DNA from: Leifsonia shinshuensis
Lineage (GTDB): Bacteria > Actinomycetota > Actinomycetes > Actinomycetales > Microbacteriaceae
Length of the DNA: 64,000 bases
Assembly: GCF_022606355.1 (NCBI RefSeq)
Contig: NZ_JAHHZQ010000004.1
Span: 372,001 to 436,000, forward strand
Direction: 5' to 3'
Positions 50,793 through 62,491 of the stretch are shown in pieces. Position numbers and translations under genes: made by a program. The notes under the pieces were generated by a model, which saw only the letters and a program-made list of their open reading frames with translations, ran no database searches and was not told the origin of the DNA. The stretch's first letter is position 1; each line of letters opens with the position of its first letter.

Positions 50793-50855
50793 CGCCGAGG
50801 GGCACGTCGTTGTCCCTTTCGCGCGCCGAAGGGGACAACAACGTGCCCCTCGCGG
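50793..50855. repeat. Palindromic intergenic repeat, family B (copy 3)
   Basis: GAGGGGCACGTCGTTGTCCC pairs with GGGGACAACAACGTGCCCCT (one mismatch), with an inner CTTTCG loop. It lies between converging SDR and winged-helix genes. Confidence 0.8.
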
Positions 50856-50859
50856 CGGG

Positions 50860-51843
50860 TCAGGAGGTGTACTCGGGGGTGAGGGACAGCCAGGCGGCGA
50901 GGGAGACGATCTCGGCTCGGACCGCGTCGCGCACGTCCGGCGCGAACGGCTCGTCCTCGTGGAGGGCCGCCACCCGCAGCACGCCGGCCTTGTTGTCGGC
51001 GGCGGCGTCGAGCTTCCCGATCAGGCGTTCCCCGTGCAGGATCGGCAGCGCGAAGTATCCCCAGCGCCGTTGCGCGGCCGGCTTGTACATCTCGAGCACG
51101 TACTCGAACCCGAACACCTCCTGCGAGCGCACCCGGTCGTGCACGAGACGGCCGAACGGCGAGAGCAGGGCGGTGCGCCCGGCGAACGGCAGGCCGAGGG
51201 CATCCGGATCCACGCGCCACTCCCGTGTGCTGCCGTCGACGCGCGCCGGTTCGCCGGCGTCGCCGACGAAGGCGCGACGCGGGCCGGCCTCGGCCTCGGG
51301 GACGACCGCGATCCCCGACGGGTGGACGCGCTCGCCCAGATCCCAGGTGCGCTGGCGCCCTGCGCGGCCGGCGACGGCGACCTCCCCGCGGCCCTGCAGC
51401 AGTTCGAGCAGCCGGGTGACGTTCTGGTTGTGCGTCCAGCCGGTCGAGGTCCACGGCACCGCCGCGGTGTCCGGGATGTCCTTCGAGAGCGTGGGACCGT
51501 TGTCGCTTAGCAGGGCGAGGACGTCGCGGCGGAAGCCGTCGTTCGCCGCCAGCCATTCGGCCGCGCGCGGCATCCCCTCCGGCCAGAGCGACATCCGGTC
51601 GAGGTGGAGGCCGAGGTCGGAGACCGGCCGGACCATCGCGAACGGAGCGGTCACCGGGTCGTCCATCGCCTTGACCTCGTAGAGCGACCGCTCCGACTCC
51701 AGCGCGGAGACCAGCTGCTCGGGCCGGTAGTCCGGGCCGATCCGGGAGTACGCGATCAGGTCGGCGCTGGGCGCGATCGCCGCCGTCGGGTCGAGCGGTA
51801 AGAAGCTGAGGTCTTCGGTCAGCGCGACCAGCGACGTCGGACG
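50860..51843 (-). pseudogene. Winged-helix DNA glycosylase-like protein (AlkX/YcaQ type), 5' truncated
   Basis: The frame is open to a TAG at 51844-51846 and encodes 327 residues. Upstream of the first ATG (51666) it still reads as family sequence: DLSFLPLDPTAAIAPSADLI and YSRIGPDYRPEQLVSALES. The usual ~30-residue start of these proteins is missing, and no ATG, GTG or TTG exists between the TAG and 51666. The family includes interstrand-crosslink glycosylases. Expression from ATG 51666 would lose ~60 residues of the conserved region. The break lies next to a perfect 28-bp palindrome. Confidence 0.7.
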
Positions 51844-51856
51844 CTACCCACCCGCC

Positions 51857-51928
51857 CAGCCATCGCTTCCTCACTTTCTCCCGCAACACGCCGTGTGGAG
51901 GCGGGAGAAAGTGAGGAAGCGATGGCTG
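51857..51928. terminator. Long palindrome with perfect 28-bp arms
   Basis: Arms 51857-51884 and 51901-51928 are exact complements (CAGCCATCGCTTCC... and ...GGAAGCGATGGCTG), with a 16-nt loop that can pair internally (ACACG/CGTGT). It ends 11 nt before the stop of the DedA gene (minus strand) and adjoins the truncated gene. Architecture resembles families A/B but the sequence differs. Confidence 0.85.
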
Positions 51929-51939
51929 AGGTACGGGGG

Positions 51940-52632
51940 TTAGGAGTCGACTCGGGCTCGGCGGCGGCGGCGCAGCGCGATGGTGCGGACGACCACGGGG
52001 CCGACCGAGAGCACCACGATCGCGATGAGCACGAGGTCGAGGTACTTCGACACGAAGTCGGCGACGCCGGGGATGTGGCCGAGACCGTAGCCGATCAGCA
52101 CGACGGCGGCCGCCCACACGGCGGCGCCGACGACGTTGAAGGCGCTGAAGACGCCCCACCGCATCCGGCCGACGCCCGCGGCGACCGGTGCGAACGTCCG
52201 CACGACCGGCACGAACCGCGCGACGACCACGGCTCCGGACCCCCACCGGTCGAAGAAGCTCTGCGTGCGCGCCACGCTCGCCCGGCTGAACAGCCCCGAC
52301 TCCCGTCGGTCGAACACGGCGGGGCCGGTCTTGCGGCCGATCAGGTAGCCCACCTCGCCTCCCGCGATCGCCGCGATCGCGACGGCGACGATGACGAGCC
52401 AGAGCGGCTGCGGGATCCGACCGGTGAGCGTCAGCACCCCCGCGAAGAACAGCAGGGTGTCGCCCGGCAGGAAGAAGCCGAGCAGGAGGCCCGTCTCGGC
52501 GAACACGATCGCGCAGACGCCGAGCAGCGCCCACGGCCCTGCGGCCTGGATGAGGCCCTGCGGATCGAGGAGGCCGGTGTGGAGCTGGCCGGTCTGGAGC
52601 AGGCCGGCGTGGAGGAGAGACGGGACGATCAT
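51940..52632 (-). CDS. DedA family membrane protein
   Basis: 230 residues. DedA hallmarks: FAETGLLLGFFLPGDTLLFF, GEVGYLIGRKTG and ARFVPVVRTFAPVAAGVGRM. DedA/VTT proteins act as lipid flippases or in membrane homeostasis. ATG overlaps the stop of the glycosyltransferase gene (ATGA), so the two are coupled; AAAGGA lies upstream. Probably involved with envelope lipids. Confidence 0.92.
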   Translation of the reverse strand: MIVPSLLHAGLLQTGQLHTGLLDPQGLIQAAGPWALLGVCAIVFAETGLLLGFFLPGDTLLFFAGVLTLTGRIPQPLWLVIVAVAIAAIAGGEVGYLIGRKTGPAVFDRRESGLFSRASVARTQSFFDRWGSGAVVVARFVPVVRTFAPVAAGVGRMRWGVFSAFNVVGAAVWAAAVVLIGYGLGHIPGVADFVSKYLDLVLIAIVVLSVGPVVVRTIALRRRRRARVDS

Positions 52633-54197
52633 CGGGTCCTTTCGTACAGCGCCACCAGCTCGTGGTGGGTGGTGATTCGCGTGCCCGTCTCGTGGAAGCC
52701 GAGCGCGGTGAGGTCGGCCACGCCGTAGTGGTCCGGCGTGGATGGTGTCGCGGCGTACTCGATGAGCCAGACGCGGTCGATGCCGTCGAACCGGCCGAGG
52801 GCGGCGGCGTGCCGCACCGAGTAGGCGCTGTCCCGCCACGTCGTGTTCTTCGCGAACGGCACGGCGAGGGTGACGTCGGCCGTGTCGGCGAAGCCGGCGG
52901 GGTAGGTGTGGAGCGCGAGCCTCGGCAGTTTCGACGGGTGCGCGCCCTCGTCGAACACGACCGCGTCTCCGGGCCGGGCGTTCGCGCCGACGGCGGAGGA
53001 CACCTCGGCCCAATCGCTGCCGTTCTTGGCGTACAGCGTGCGCTGGCCCACGTACAGCGGCACGCTGAGGGCGAGGACCAGCACGCCGGCGACGATGCCG
53101 GCCCACCTCCTCCAGCGCGACAGCTCATCGATGCCGCAGGCGACCAGGAGGGCGACCGCCGGCGCGCAGAACGACACGTATCGTGCGGTGAAGTCGGGGA
53201 CGACCGGTTGCAGCGCGATCAGGATCAGCGTCGGCAGCAGCAGCCAGGTGAGGGCGACCAAAACCAGCGACGGCCCCGACGCTGAGACGGGCAGGAACAG
53301 CGCGGATCGCGGGCCGCCGGCCGGCAGCGCCCGGCGCGCCAGCACCCGGCGACGCGCCTCCATGACCACGGCGAGCACGACGAGCCCCCAGCCGGCGGTC
53401 GCCAGCGGCCAGCCGCCGCCGAACCAGAGGCCGCTGAACAGCGTCTGCGGCGCCAGCTGCTGGACGACGCCGAGGTACGCGATCTGGTGGTGCTGCCCGA
53501 CCGCGGCGATCAGCAGCGGGACGACGGCGACGACAGCGCACCCCACGGCGACCAGCCATCGGACGACCACGCGGCGCGGTGCCCGCGATGCCGCGATCAC
53601 CACGCCGTGAACCAGGACGAAGAGCAGCGTGTAGAGGAAGACGTACGTTCCGACGGCGAGCAGCGCCCCGTAGCCGATCCACCAGCCCGCGCGCGGCCGC
53701 TCCCGCCCGAGTGCCGCGATCAGCAGCACCGTCAGCCAGGCGACGATCGCGGCGGAGAAGGCGAACGACCGCGCCTCCTCGCCCATGTACGTGACGCGGG
53801 GGAGGAGCGCGCAGACCAGTCCGGCGACGACCGCCGTACGGGTGTCCCGCAGCCGCGCCGCGAGCACGACGACCGCTGCTGTGGCCAGCCCCACGGCGAT
53901 CGCGCTCGGCAGCCGCGCCGCGAAGGGGGAGAAACCGAAGAAGTGCCCCCACAGGTGGAGGCCCAGATAGTAGGTGCCGTGCACGGCGTCCACGTGCTCC
54001 AGCATGACGAAAAGCGACGACAGCGGACGCTGGGCCGACATGATGCTGGTCGCCTCGTCGCCCCAGAGCGACGGGATCCACGATCCGACGGCCGAGAGCA
54101 CGGTCGCGAGCACACCGAAGAGCGCCGCGAGCACCGCGGGGCGCGTCGCGCGCACGGCCCTGCCGGTGGGGGCCGGCCGCAGCATCGTGACAGACAT
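52629..54197 (-). CDS. GT-C type membrane glycosyltransferase (ArnT/mannosyltransferase-like)
   Basis: 522 residues with about ten or eleven helices and a soluble C-terminal domain. The first periplasmic loop carries SLWGDEATSI with the DE catalytic motif of polyprenyl-phosphate-sugar-dependent GT-C enzymes. It probably glycosylates a cell-wall polymer, lipid or protein outside the membrane. ATG at 54197 is chosen over the in-frame start at 54236. Coupled to DedA. Confidence 0.85.
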   Translation of the reverse strand: MSVTMLRPAPTGRAVRATRPAVLAALFGVLATVLSAVGSWIPSLWGDEATSIMSAQRPLSSLFVMLEHVDAVHGTYYLGLHLWGHFFGFSPFAARLPSAIAVGLATAAVVVLAARLRDTRTAVVAGLVCALLPRVTYMGEEARSFAFSAAIVAWLTVLLIAALGRERPRAGWWIGYGALLAVGTYVFLYTLLFVLVHGVVIAASRAPRRVVVRWLVAVGCAVVAVVPLLIAAVGQHHQIAYLGVVQQLAPQTLFSGLWFGGGWPLATAGWGLVVLAVVMEARRRVLARRALPAGGPRSALFLPVSASGPSLVLVALTWLLLPTLILIALQPVVPDFTARYVSFCAPAVALLVACGIDELSRWRRWAGIVAGVLVLALSVPLYVGQRTLYAKNGSDWAEVSSAVGANARPGDAVVFDEGAHPSKLPRLALHTYPAGFADTADVTLAVPFAKNTTWRDSAYSVRHAAALGRFDGIDRVWLIEYAATPSTPDHYGVADLTALGFHETGTRITTHHELVALYERTR

Positions 54198-54329
54198 GGG
54201 TCGGCACCGTCCTCTCGAATCAGCGTCGTTCCGCAAGTCAAGCCCACCCCTCCCCAGAAAGGTCCAAGACGACGGTGAACGCCGGATGGACTCTCCGTGC
54301 CGAGCGCCCGACGCGCGGGCCGAGACGGT

Positions 54330-55391
54330 TCAACCGCACTCGGCGATGACACGCTCCGCGAGCAGGTCTCCCACCAGCGGTCCCATCGTCAGCCCGCCCG
54401 CCCCGAAGCCGGTGTTCACGTAGATCCCGGGCCGGCCGTCCACGGGCCCGACGGTCGGGAGGTCGCCCTCCGGCAGCGGCCGCAGCCCCACCCGGGTCTC
54501 GATCACGCTGGCCCCGGCGAGCCCCGGAGCGAGTGCGAGCGCGTCGTCCAGCACCTGCCGCTCGCCCGCGGCGGTGACCCGCGCGTCGAAGCCGGATCCG
54601 GTCTCCCTGGTCGCCCCCGCGACGATGCGTCCCGCGTCGAACGCGACCAGGTAGTGCGGCGCCACGGGGTGCACAGAGGGCCAGGACCGCGTATCGGCGT
54701 CGACCCGCAGGTGCACGAGCTGGCCGCGCTGCGGCTCCACCCGCACCCGGACACCGAGCGGGCGGAGGACCCGGTCGGTCCACGCGCCGGCGGCGACCAC
54801 GATCGCGTCGGCGGGCAGGGCGGCGCCGTCGACGGTGACGGCGCCGCCGCCGGTCAGCTCCGCTGCGGCCTCCACGCGCGTCGCGCCGTGCGCCGCCGCC
54901 GCGTCGAGCAGCCCAGCGCGCAGCGCGCGTCCATCGACGCGTGCGCCGCCGGCGATGTGGAGGCCGTGGTAGCCGTCGGCGAGCGGCGGGAACAGTTCTC
55001 GCGCCGCGCCGGGGTCGACCGTGCGCACCTCCCCGGCCGTCCGGGAGGTCGCCGCGCGTCTGCGCACCCGCTGCTCGACCTCGTCGATCACCGACGCGTC
55101 GCGGTTGACGACGAGCGCGCCGGAGCGCCGGTAGCCGATCTCGTGCACGCCGGCCTCCGCCAGCCGCTCGATCAGCTCGGGGTAGAAGTCGGCCCCGGCG
55201 GAGTAGAGCTCGTAGAACTCGCCATCGGAGGACGTGCTCCACGGCTGCACGATCCCGGCTCCGGCATCGGTCGCCCGGCCGACCAGTCCCGCGTCGACGA
55301 TGGTGACCGCCGCGCCGCGACGAGCCAGCGCGAACGCCGTCGCGGCACCGGCGACGCCGTCTCCGACGATGACGACCCGGGGTTTCTCCAT
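54330..55391 (-). CDS. FAD-dependent oxidoreductase (DAO family)
   Basis: 353 residues. FAD-binding VVIVGDGVAGAATAFALARR at the N-terminus, substrate-domain strand RVEPQRGQLVHLR, and C-terminal FAD contact GIYVNTGFGAGGLTMGP. Similar to D-amino acid oxidase or glycine oxidase-type enzymes; the substrate is probably an amino acid or other amine. ATG 55391 has TACGGT 7 nt upstream. It diverges from the Clp ATPase gene. Confidence 0.9.
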   Translation of the reverse strand: MEKPRVVIVGDGVAGAATAFALARRGAAVTIVDAGLVGRATDAGAGIVQPWSTSSDGEFYELYSAGADFYPELIERLAEAGVHEIGYRRSGALVVNRDASVIDEVEQRVRRRAATSRTAGEVRTVDPGAARELFPPLADGYHGLHIAGGARVDGRALRAGLLDAAAAHGATRVEAAAELTGGGAVTVDGAALPADAIVVAAGAWTDRVLRPLGVRVRVEPQRGQLVHLRVDADTRSWPSVHPVAPHYLVAFDAGRIVAGATRETGSGFDARVTAAGERQVLDDALALAPGLAGASVIETRVGLRPLPEGDLPTVGPVDGRPGIYVNTGFGAGGLTMGPLVGDLLAERVIAECG

Positions 55392-55465
55392 GCCGCCGAC
55401 CGTACACCGCGGTCGCCGGGGCCGTTTCCGTGCGGCGGGAATAACGTTCCCACCCCAGTGTTGAA

Positions 55466-55486
55466 CTTGAGTGCACATAACTCAAC
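55466..55486. promoter_or_regulatory. HAIR element (HspR operator)
   Basis: CTTGAGT (55466-55472), 7 nt, ACTCAAC (55480-55486): the HspR-associated inverted repeat CTTGAGT-N7-ACTCAAG with one mismatch. It lies 19 nt before the Clp ATPase GTG. Confidence 0.88.
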
Positions 55487-55505
55487 TTTGAGAACTGGAG
55501 ATCAA

Positions 55506-58061
<2,556 letters not shown>

Positions 58062-58073
58062 CGGCCGCACCTT

Positions 58074-58131
58074 CGAAACGGCACGACATGCCGTCTCCGT
58101 GAACCGGATGACGGCATGTCGTGCCGTTTCG
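58074..58131. terminator. Palindrome with perfect 21-bp arms after the Clp gene
   Basis: Arms 58074-58094 and 58111-58131 are exact complements (CGAAACGGCACGACATGCCG... ), loop 16 nt. The left arm begins 12 nt after the Clp stop. The inner GGCACGACATGCC is itself partly symmetrical. Probable terminator between Clp and PBP genes. Confidence 0.8.
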
Positions 58132-58216
58132 TTTCGGCTCCCCTTCCTGAACGTCCCCAAAGGGGTACCGTGCGTGTCCCAACCGCCCGCACAGCCGACC
58201 CTGGAAGCGTGGACAC

Positions 58217-60757
58217 GTGCCCATCCCGGACAGATTCCAGAATTCACCGCGCCTTCAGGCGATCGACGAGCGTCTCGAGCCGTTGAAGCGGTTCGAGTTG
58301 CGTGCTCCGCGCTCCCGTAACCGCGCGATCGTCCAGTTCGTCGCGCTCGCCGTCGTGGCCGCAGTGCTCTCCGCGCTGTTCTTTCTTCCGGGTTTCCTGG
58401 GAGCCGGCGTCGCGGCTGCTGCGGGCATCAGCGACTTCAACAAGCTTCCCGCCGACCTGAACATCCAGCAGTTCGCGCAGAACTCCACGGTGTTCGCCAC
58501 CACGGGTGGCAAGTACGTGCCGATCGCCCAGTTCTACGCGCAGGACCGCAAGGACGTCGGCTGGGATGCCGTCGCCCAGGTGGTCAAGGACGCGACGACC
58601 TCCGCCGAGGACCCGCGGTTCTACAGCGAGGGCGCCGTCGACCTGTTCGGCACGGTGCGCGGCGCGTTGTCGACCGTCGTGGGCGGCAGCGTGCAGGGCG
58701 GGTCGTCGATCACGCAGCAGTACGTCAAAAACGTCGAGGTCGAGAAGTGCGAGGCGCTCACCGACCAGAAGAAGGTGCAGGCCTGCTACACCGACGCCGC
58801 CGGCGTCACCCTCCAGCGCAAAGTGCAGGAGATGCGGTACGCAGTCGGGCTGGAGAAGAAGTACAGCAAGCAGGCCATCCTGCTCGGCTACCTGAACGTC
58901 GTCGGCTTCGGCGGCCAGGTGTACGGCATCGAGGCCGCCGCCGAGTACTACTTCAACACGTCCGCGGCCCAGCTCACCTTGCCGCAGGCGGCGACGCTGG
59001 TCGCGATCGTCAACAACCCGTCGAACCTGCGCATCGACCAGCCCACCAACAAGGACAACGGTGCGGCCAACGGCTACGCGCTGACGAAGGACCGCCGCGA
59101 CTACGTGCTCGACCGCATGTACATCAACCACAAGATCACGGCGGCCGACAGGGATGCGGCGAAGAAGACCCCCATCACCCCGACGATCGCCCCCGCGACC
59201 TCCGGGTGCGTCACCGCGGCCAACTACAACGCGGCGTTCTTCTGCGACTACGTGCGCGACGTGATCCTGAACGACCCGGCGTACGGCAAGACCAGCGCCG
59301 ACCGCTGGGCCACCCTGAACCGCGGCGGCCTCAAGATCTACACGACCCTCAACCTCGACCTGCAGGGCATCGCGCAGCAGTCGCTGTCGAAGTACATCCC
59401 CGGCTCGCGCCCCGATATCGACATCGGTGCGTCCAACGTGTCGGTGGAGGTCGGCACCGGCCGCATCGTCACCATGGTCGAGAACCGTGCGTTCAACAAC
59501 ACCGACCAGGCACAGGACGGCACGACAGCGGTCAACTACAACACCGATGAGGCCTACGGAGGCTCGGAGGGCTTCCAGACCGGTTCGACGTTCAAGGCGT
59601 TCGACCTCGCCGGCTGGCTGGCGGGCGGCCACAGCCTCTACGAGACGGTCGACGCGTCCCAGCACACCTTCCCGATGTCCGACTTCTCGAGCAGCTGCGG
59701 CACCGTCTCGGGGCCGCCATGGCCGGTGTCCAACGACGAGGGCTCCGCGGGCCGGCTGTCGGTGATGTCGGCGACCGCGCAGTCCGTCAACACGGCGTTC
59801 GCCATGATGGCGACCAAGACCGACCTGTGCTCGATCCTCAAGGCGGCGGAGAACCTGGGCGTCCACCCCGCCAAGACCGGCACCCAGCTCAACTCGTACC
59901 CCTCGATGATCCTCGGAACGAACAACATCGCGCCGCTCACGATGGCGACGGCGTACGCGGGCATCGCTAACGGCGGTACGGTCTGCACGCCGATCGCGAT
60001 CGACAAGGTGATCAACGCCGACGGGACCCCGCACAAGGTCAGCCCGTCGACGTGCACGCAGGGGCTGCCCAAGAACATCGCGTCCGGCATCACCTACGCA
60101 CTGCAGGGTGTCATGCGCGGCGGCGGGACGGCGGCCAGCGCCAACCCCTACGACGGCACCCCGATCATGGGCAAGACCGGTACGACCGACAACTCGGTGC
60201 AGAACTGGATGATCACCTCCACCACGAAGGTGGCGCAGGCGACCTGGGTGGGCAACGTGTCCGGCCAGACCGCGCTGCGCAGTCTGGACTTCAACGGGGT
60301 CGGCGGCGGCAACGTCAAGTTCTCGATCGCCAGGCCGATCCTGAAGGCGCTCGACGCGGTCTACGGAGGCGACTCCTTCCCGAAGCCGGACAGCTCGGTG
60401 CTGTACGGAAGCCAGGTGTCCATCCCGGACGTCGCGGGCAAGACGACAGACCAGGCGACCCAGCTGCTGCAGGCCCTCGGCCTCTCGGTCACGGTCGACC
60501 CGACCCCGGTCGCGAGCGACCAGCCCGCAGGCACCGTCGCCGGGACCGACCCGTCGGCAGGCTCGACGGTCGACGGGGGATCGAGCGTGACCATCCAGCT
60601 CAGCTCGGGTCAGCCGACCGCCGGGCCGTCGACCGGCACGCCGACGCCGCGGGCCACGAACGGCAACGGCAACGGCGGCGGTGCGGGCGGCGGCGCCGGC
60701 GGCACGACCGGCGGAGGCGGCACAGGGGCGGGCGCAGGCGGAGGGAACGGCGGCTAG
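58217..60757 (+). CDS. Class A penicillin-binding protein with PASTA domain
   Basis: 846 residues. Cytoplasmic start, one TM (~40-65), GT51 glycosyltransferase with the catalytic Glu in TSAEDPRFYSEG (~130) and GGSSITQQYVKN, then a transpeptidase domain with SxxK in TGSTFKAF (~456), SVN (~518) and KTGTT (~653). One PASTA domain (IPDVAGKTTDQATQLLQALG, ~718-785) and a Gly-rich tail follow. It polymerises and crosslinks peptidoglycan outside the membrane. GTG start. Confidence 0.94.
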   Translation: MPIPDRFQNSPRLQAIDERLEPLKRFELRAPRSRNRAIVQFVALAVVAAVLSALFFLPGFLGAGVAAAAGISDFNKLPADLNIQQFAQNSTVFATTGGKYVPIAQFYAQDRKDVGWDAVAQVVKDATTSAEDPRFYSEGAVDLFGTVRGALSTVVGGSVQGGSSITQQYVKNVEVEKCEALTDQKKVQACYTDAAGVTLQRKVQEMRYAVGLEKKYSKQAILLGYLNVVGFGGQVYGIEAAAEYYFNTSAAQLTLPQAATLVAIVNNPSNLRIDQPTNKDNGAANGYALTKDRRDYVLDRMYINHKITAADRDAAKKTPITPTIAPATSGCVTAANYNAAFFCDYVRDVILNDPAYGKTSADRWATLNRGGLKIYTTLNLDLQGIAQQSLSKYIPGSRPDIDIGASNVSVEVGTGRIVTMVENRAFNNTDQAQDGTTAVNYNTDEAYGGSEGFQTGSTFKAFDLAGWLAGGHSLYETVDASQHTFPMSDFSSSCGTVSGPPWPVSNDEGSAGRLSVMSATAQSVNTAFAMMATKTDLCSILKAAENLGVHPAKTGTQLNSYPSMILGTNNIAPLTMATAYAGIANGGTVCTPIAIDKVINADGTPHKVSPSTCTQGLPKNIASGITYALQGVMRGGGTAASANPYDGTPIMGKTGTTDNSVQNWMITSTTKVAQATWVGNVSGQTALRSLDFNGVGGGNVKFSIARPILKALDAVYGGDSFPKPDSSVLYGSQVSIPDVAGKTTDQATQLLQALGLSVTVDPTPVASDQPAGTVAGTDPSAGSTVDGGSSVTIQLSSGQPTAGPSTGTPTPRATNGNGNGGGAGGGAGGTTGGGGTGAGAGGGNGG

Positions 60758-61686
60758 TCGTCGTCGCCGCGCGCGCCGTCGGCCTGGCCGCCCCGCCACG
60801 CGCTCAGCACCCGGGCGCGCAGCGCGTTCGACCGCTCGGCGAACGCGCGTTGGCGGCGCACGTACTCGGCCTTGCCCTCCGGCGTCTCGATCCGCACCGG
60901 CTCCGCGCCCCATGGCCGCATGTCGTACGGGGAGGCCTGCATGTCAAGCAGCCGGATGTCGCGGGCGAGCTCGAACGCGTCGAGCAGCAGCTCGCCGGGG
61001 AGCAGCGGGCCCAGCTTCATCGCCCACTTGTAGACGTCCATCCCCGCGTGGAGGCAGCCCGGCTGCTCCAGCTCCGGCTGGGTCTCGCGCGTGGGCGCGA
61101 ACCGGTTGAGCGGCACGGCGTCGGGCGTGAAGAAGCGGAACGCGTCGATGTGGGTGCAGCGCAGCTCGGCGGCCTCCACGACGGCGTCGGTCGCGGCCTG
61201 CCCGAGGCGGAGCGGCACGTCGTGCCGGTGCTCGCCCTGCCGGTAGACCATCGCCCACTCGTGGAGGCCGAAGCATCCGAATCGGCCGGGCCGCGCCGCC
61301 GTGGAGCGCAGGATCCGCTCGATGGCCGCCAGCTGCGGCGCCTTCTCGGCCTCCACCGCCGCGCGGTCGACGACGAGGGATCCCGGTGTCGACCCGTCGG
61401 TGTACCAGCGCCACGACGCCCGAGGATCGTCCGCCGCCTCCAGCAGTTCGACGCCGGGGCCGGGATGCCAGCGCCGGAGCACCGCGGGCGAGTACGAGTA
61501 GTAGGTGAACAGGAAGTCCTCGACGGGGTGCTTCTCGCCGCGCGACGCGCGGGCGCGATGGCCGGCCGTGAGCGCGTCGGCGCGGTCGGCGTGCGCTGCG
61601 GCGCGGGCGCGCCACTGCGTCGCCTGCAACTGAGCGGCAGGCATCCGGGTGGCGGCGCGCTCGGCGGCGGGAAGCGGGAAGGTCAC
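60754..61686 (-). CDS. Conserved actinobacterial protein (often labelled 3-methyladenine DNA glycosylase)
   Basis: 310 residues. Conserved blocks: KHPVEDFLFTYYSYSPAVLR, RFGCFGLHEWAMVYRQGEHR, DAFRFFTPDAVPLNR and the Cys/His-containing PGCLHAGMDVYKWAMKLGPL. Related actinobacterial proteins carry a 3-methyladenine glycosylase name, but no classical glycosylase motif is visible, so I treat the function as open. GTG 61686 has TATCCT 6 nt upstream (leaderless). The stop overlaps that of the PBP gene. Confidence 0.8.
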   Translation of the reverse strand: MTFPLPAAERAATRMPAAQLQATQWRARAAAHADRADALTAGHRARASRGEKHPVEDFLFTYYSYSPAVLRRWHPGPGVELLEAADDPRASWRWYTDGSTPGSLVVDRAAVEAEKAPQLAAIERILRSTAARPGRFGCFGLHEWAMVYRQGEHRHDVPLRLGQAATDAVVEAAELRCTHIDAFRFFTPDAVPLNRFAPTRETQPELEQPGCLHAGMDVYKWAMKLGPLLPGELLLDAFELARDIRLLDMQASPYDMRPWGAEPVRIETPEGKAEYVRRQRAFAERSNALRARVLSAWRGGQADGARGDDD

Positions 61687-61706
61687 CCGTCGAGGATACG
61701 TGCCCG

Positions 61707-62312
61707 TCAGCCGAGCGACTCCAGCGGGTTGCGGCGGAGCTTCTCGGCGACGCCGCGCTCCACGATGCGGTGGGCCGCGGTCGTGGGCTTGCGCATCGCC
61801 TGGTCGGTGACGCACGCGGTGAACTCGGCGGCCAGATCGAGCCGCGGGTGCGCGGCGACGACCTCGCGCAGGAACTCCCGCGGCAGGATGTCGGGACGCA
61901 CGCCGGAGATGTCGAGCGCGGTCGCGACCTCCAGCAGGTGGCCCTCCTGGTCGAACGCGGGATCGACCTGGGGCCAGTTGTGCCTCACGATCACCTCGTG
62001 CGCCCTGACCCGCCGCTCCGGCCTCCAGCCTGCGCCCGCCGTGAGCGCCTTCGCGACGTGGCCGCCGGCGTCCTCGTAGGACAGCGTGTGGTTGTCGAAC
62101 GCCGGAACGACTCCGATGTCGTGCAGCACCGCGGAGACGTACAACAGCTCGCGGTCGATGCCGTGGAGGCCCTCGACGGTGGCGAACGCCTCCGCCCACA
62201 ACCACGACCGGAGCACGTGGTTCAGGAGCGAGGGCGTGTGGTACTCGGTGGCCAGCTCGAGCGCGGCGCGCGCGGCGGCGGTGTCGGGAACGGTGATGTC
62301 GGCGAGGCGCAT
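61707..62312 (-). CDS. HD-domain protein
   Basis: 201 residues. HD phosphohydrolase signatures: LLNHVLRSWLWAEAF (first His), VSAVLHDIGVVPAF (HD pair) and AHEVIVRHNWP. Similar to plant-type cyanamide hydratase-like HD proteins. It probably hydrolyses a phosphoester or nucleotide, or hydrates a nitrile-like compound. CAGGAT sits 6 nt before ATG. It lies 20 nt upstream of the preceding gene and may be co-transcribed with it. Confidence 0.82.
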   Translation of the reverse strand: MRLADITVPDTAAARAALELATEYHTPSLLNHVLRSWLWAEAFATVEGLHGIDRELLYVSAVLHDIGVVPAFDNHTLSYEDAGGHVAKALTAGAGWRPERRVRAHEVIVRHNWPQVDPAFDQEGHLLEVATALDISGVRPDILPREFLREVVAAHPRLDLAAEFTACVTDQAMRKPTTAAHRIVERGVAEKLRRNPLESLG

Positions 62313-62420
62313 GCCACCATCCTGGCGCGTCGCACCGTACAGATCCGGCCCGCGGCCGACGAATTCCCGCCGTCTTCGGCCCGCGCTCTCGCCGCCTCTG
62401 GCCGCAATCCCCGTGCCTTG

Positions 62421-62469
62421 TCGCCACATGCCCCGCAAATGTGGCGATACGCGGGCCCTATCGCCACAT
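62421..62469. terminator. Triple-arm palindrome TCGCCACAT / ATGTGGCGATA / TATCGCCACAT
   Basis: ATGTGGCGATA (62439-62449) can pair either with TCGCCACAT (62421-62429) upstream or perfectly with TATCGCCACAT (62459-62469) downstream. It lies just after the alcohol dehydrogenase gene (minus strand) and upstream of the HD gene. Mutually exclusive hairpins are possible. Confidence 0.65.
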
Positions 62470-62491
62470 TCGGCGCACATGCCTGCGGTCG

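Noticed and set aside
54297-55505. Long in-frame extension upstream of the Clp ATPase
   Set aside because: It runs antisense through the FAD oxidoreductase and would place the HAIR promoter inside the gene; GTG 55506 fits better.
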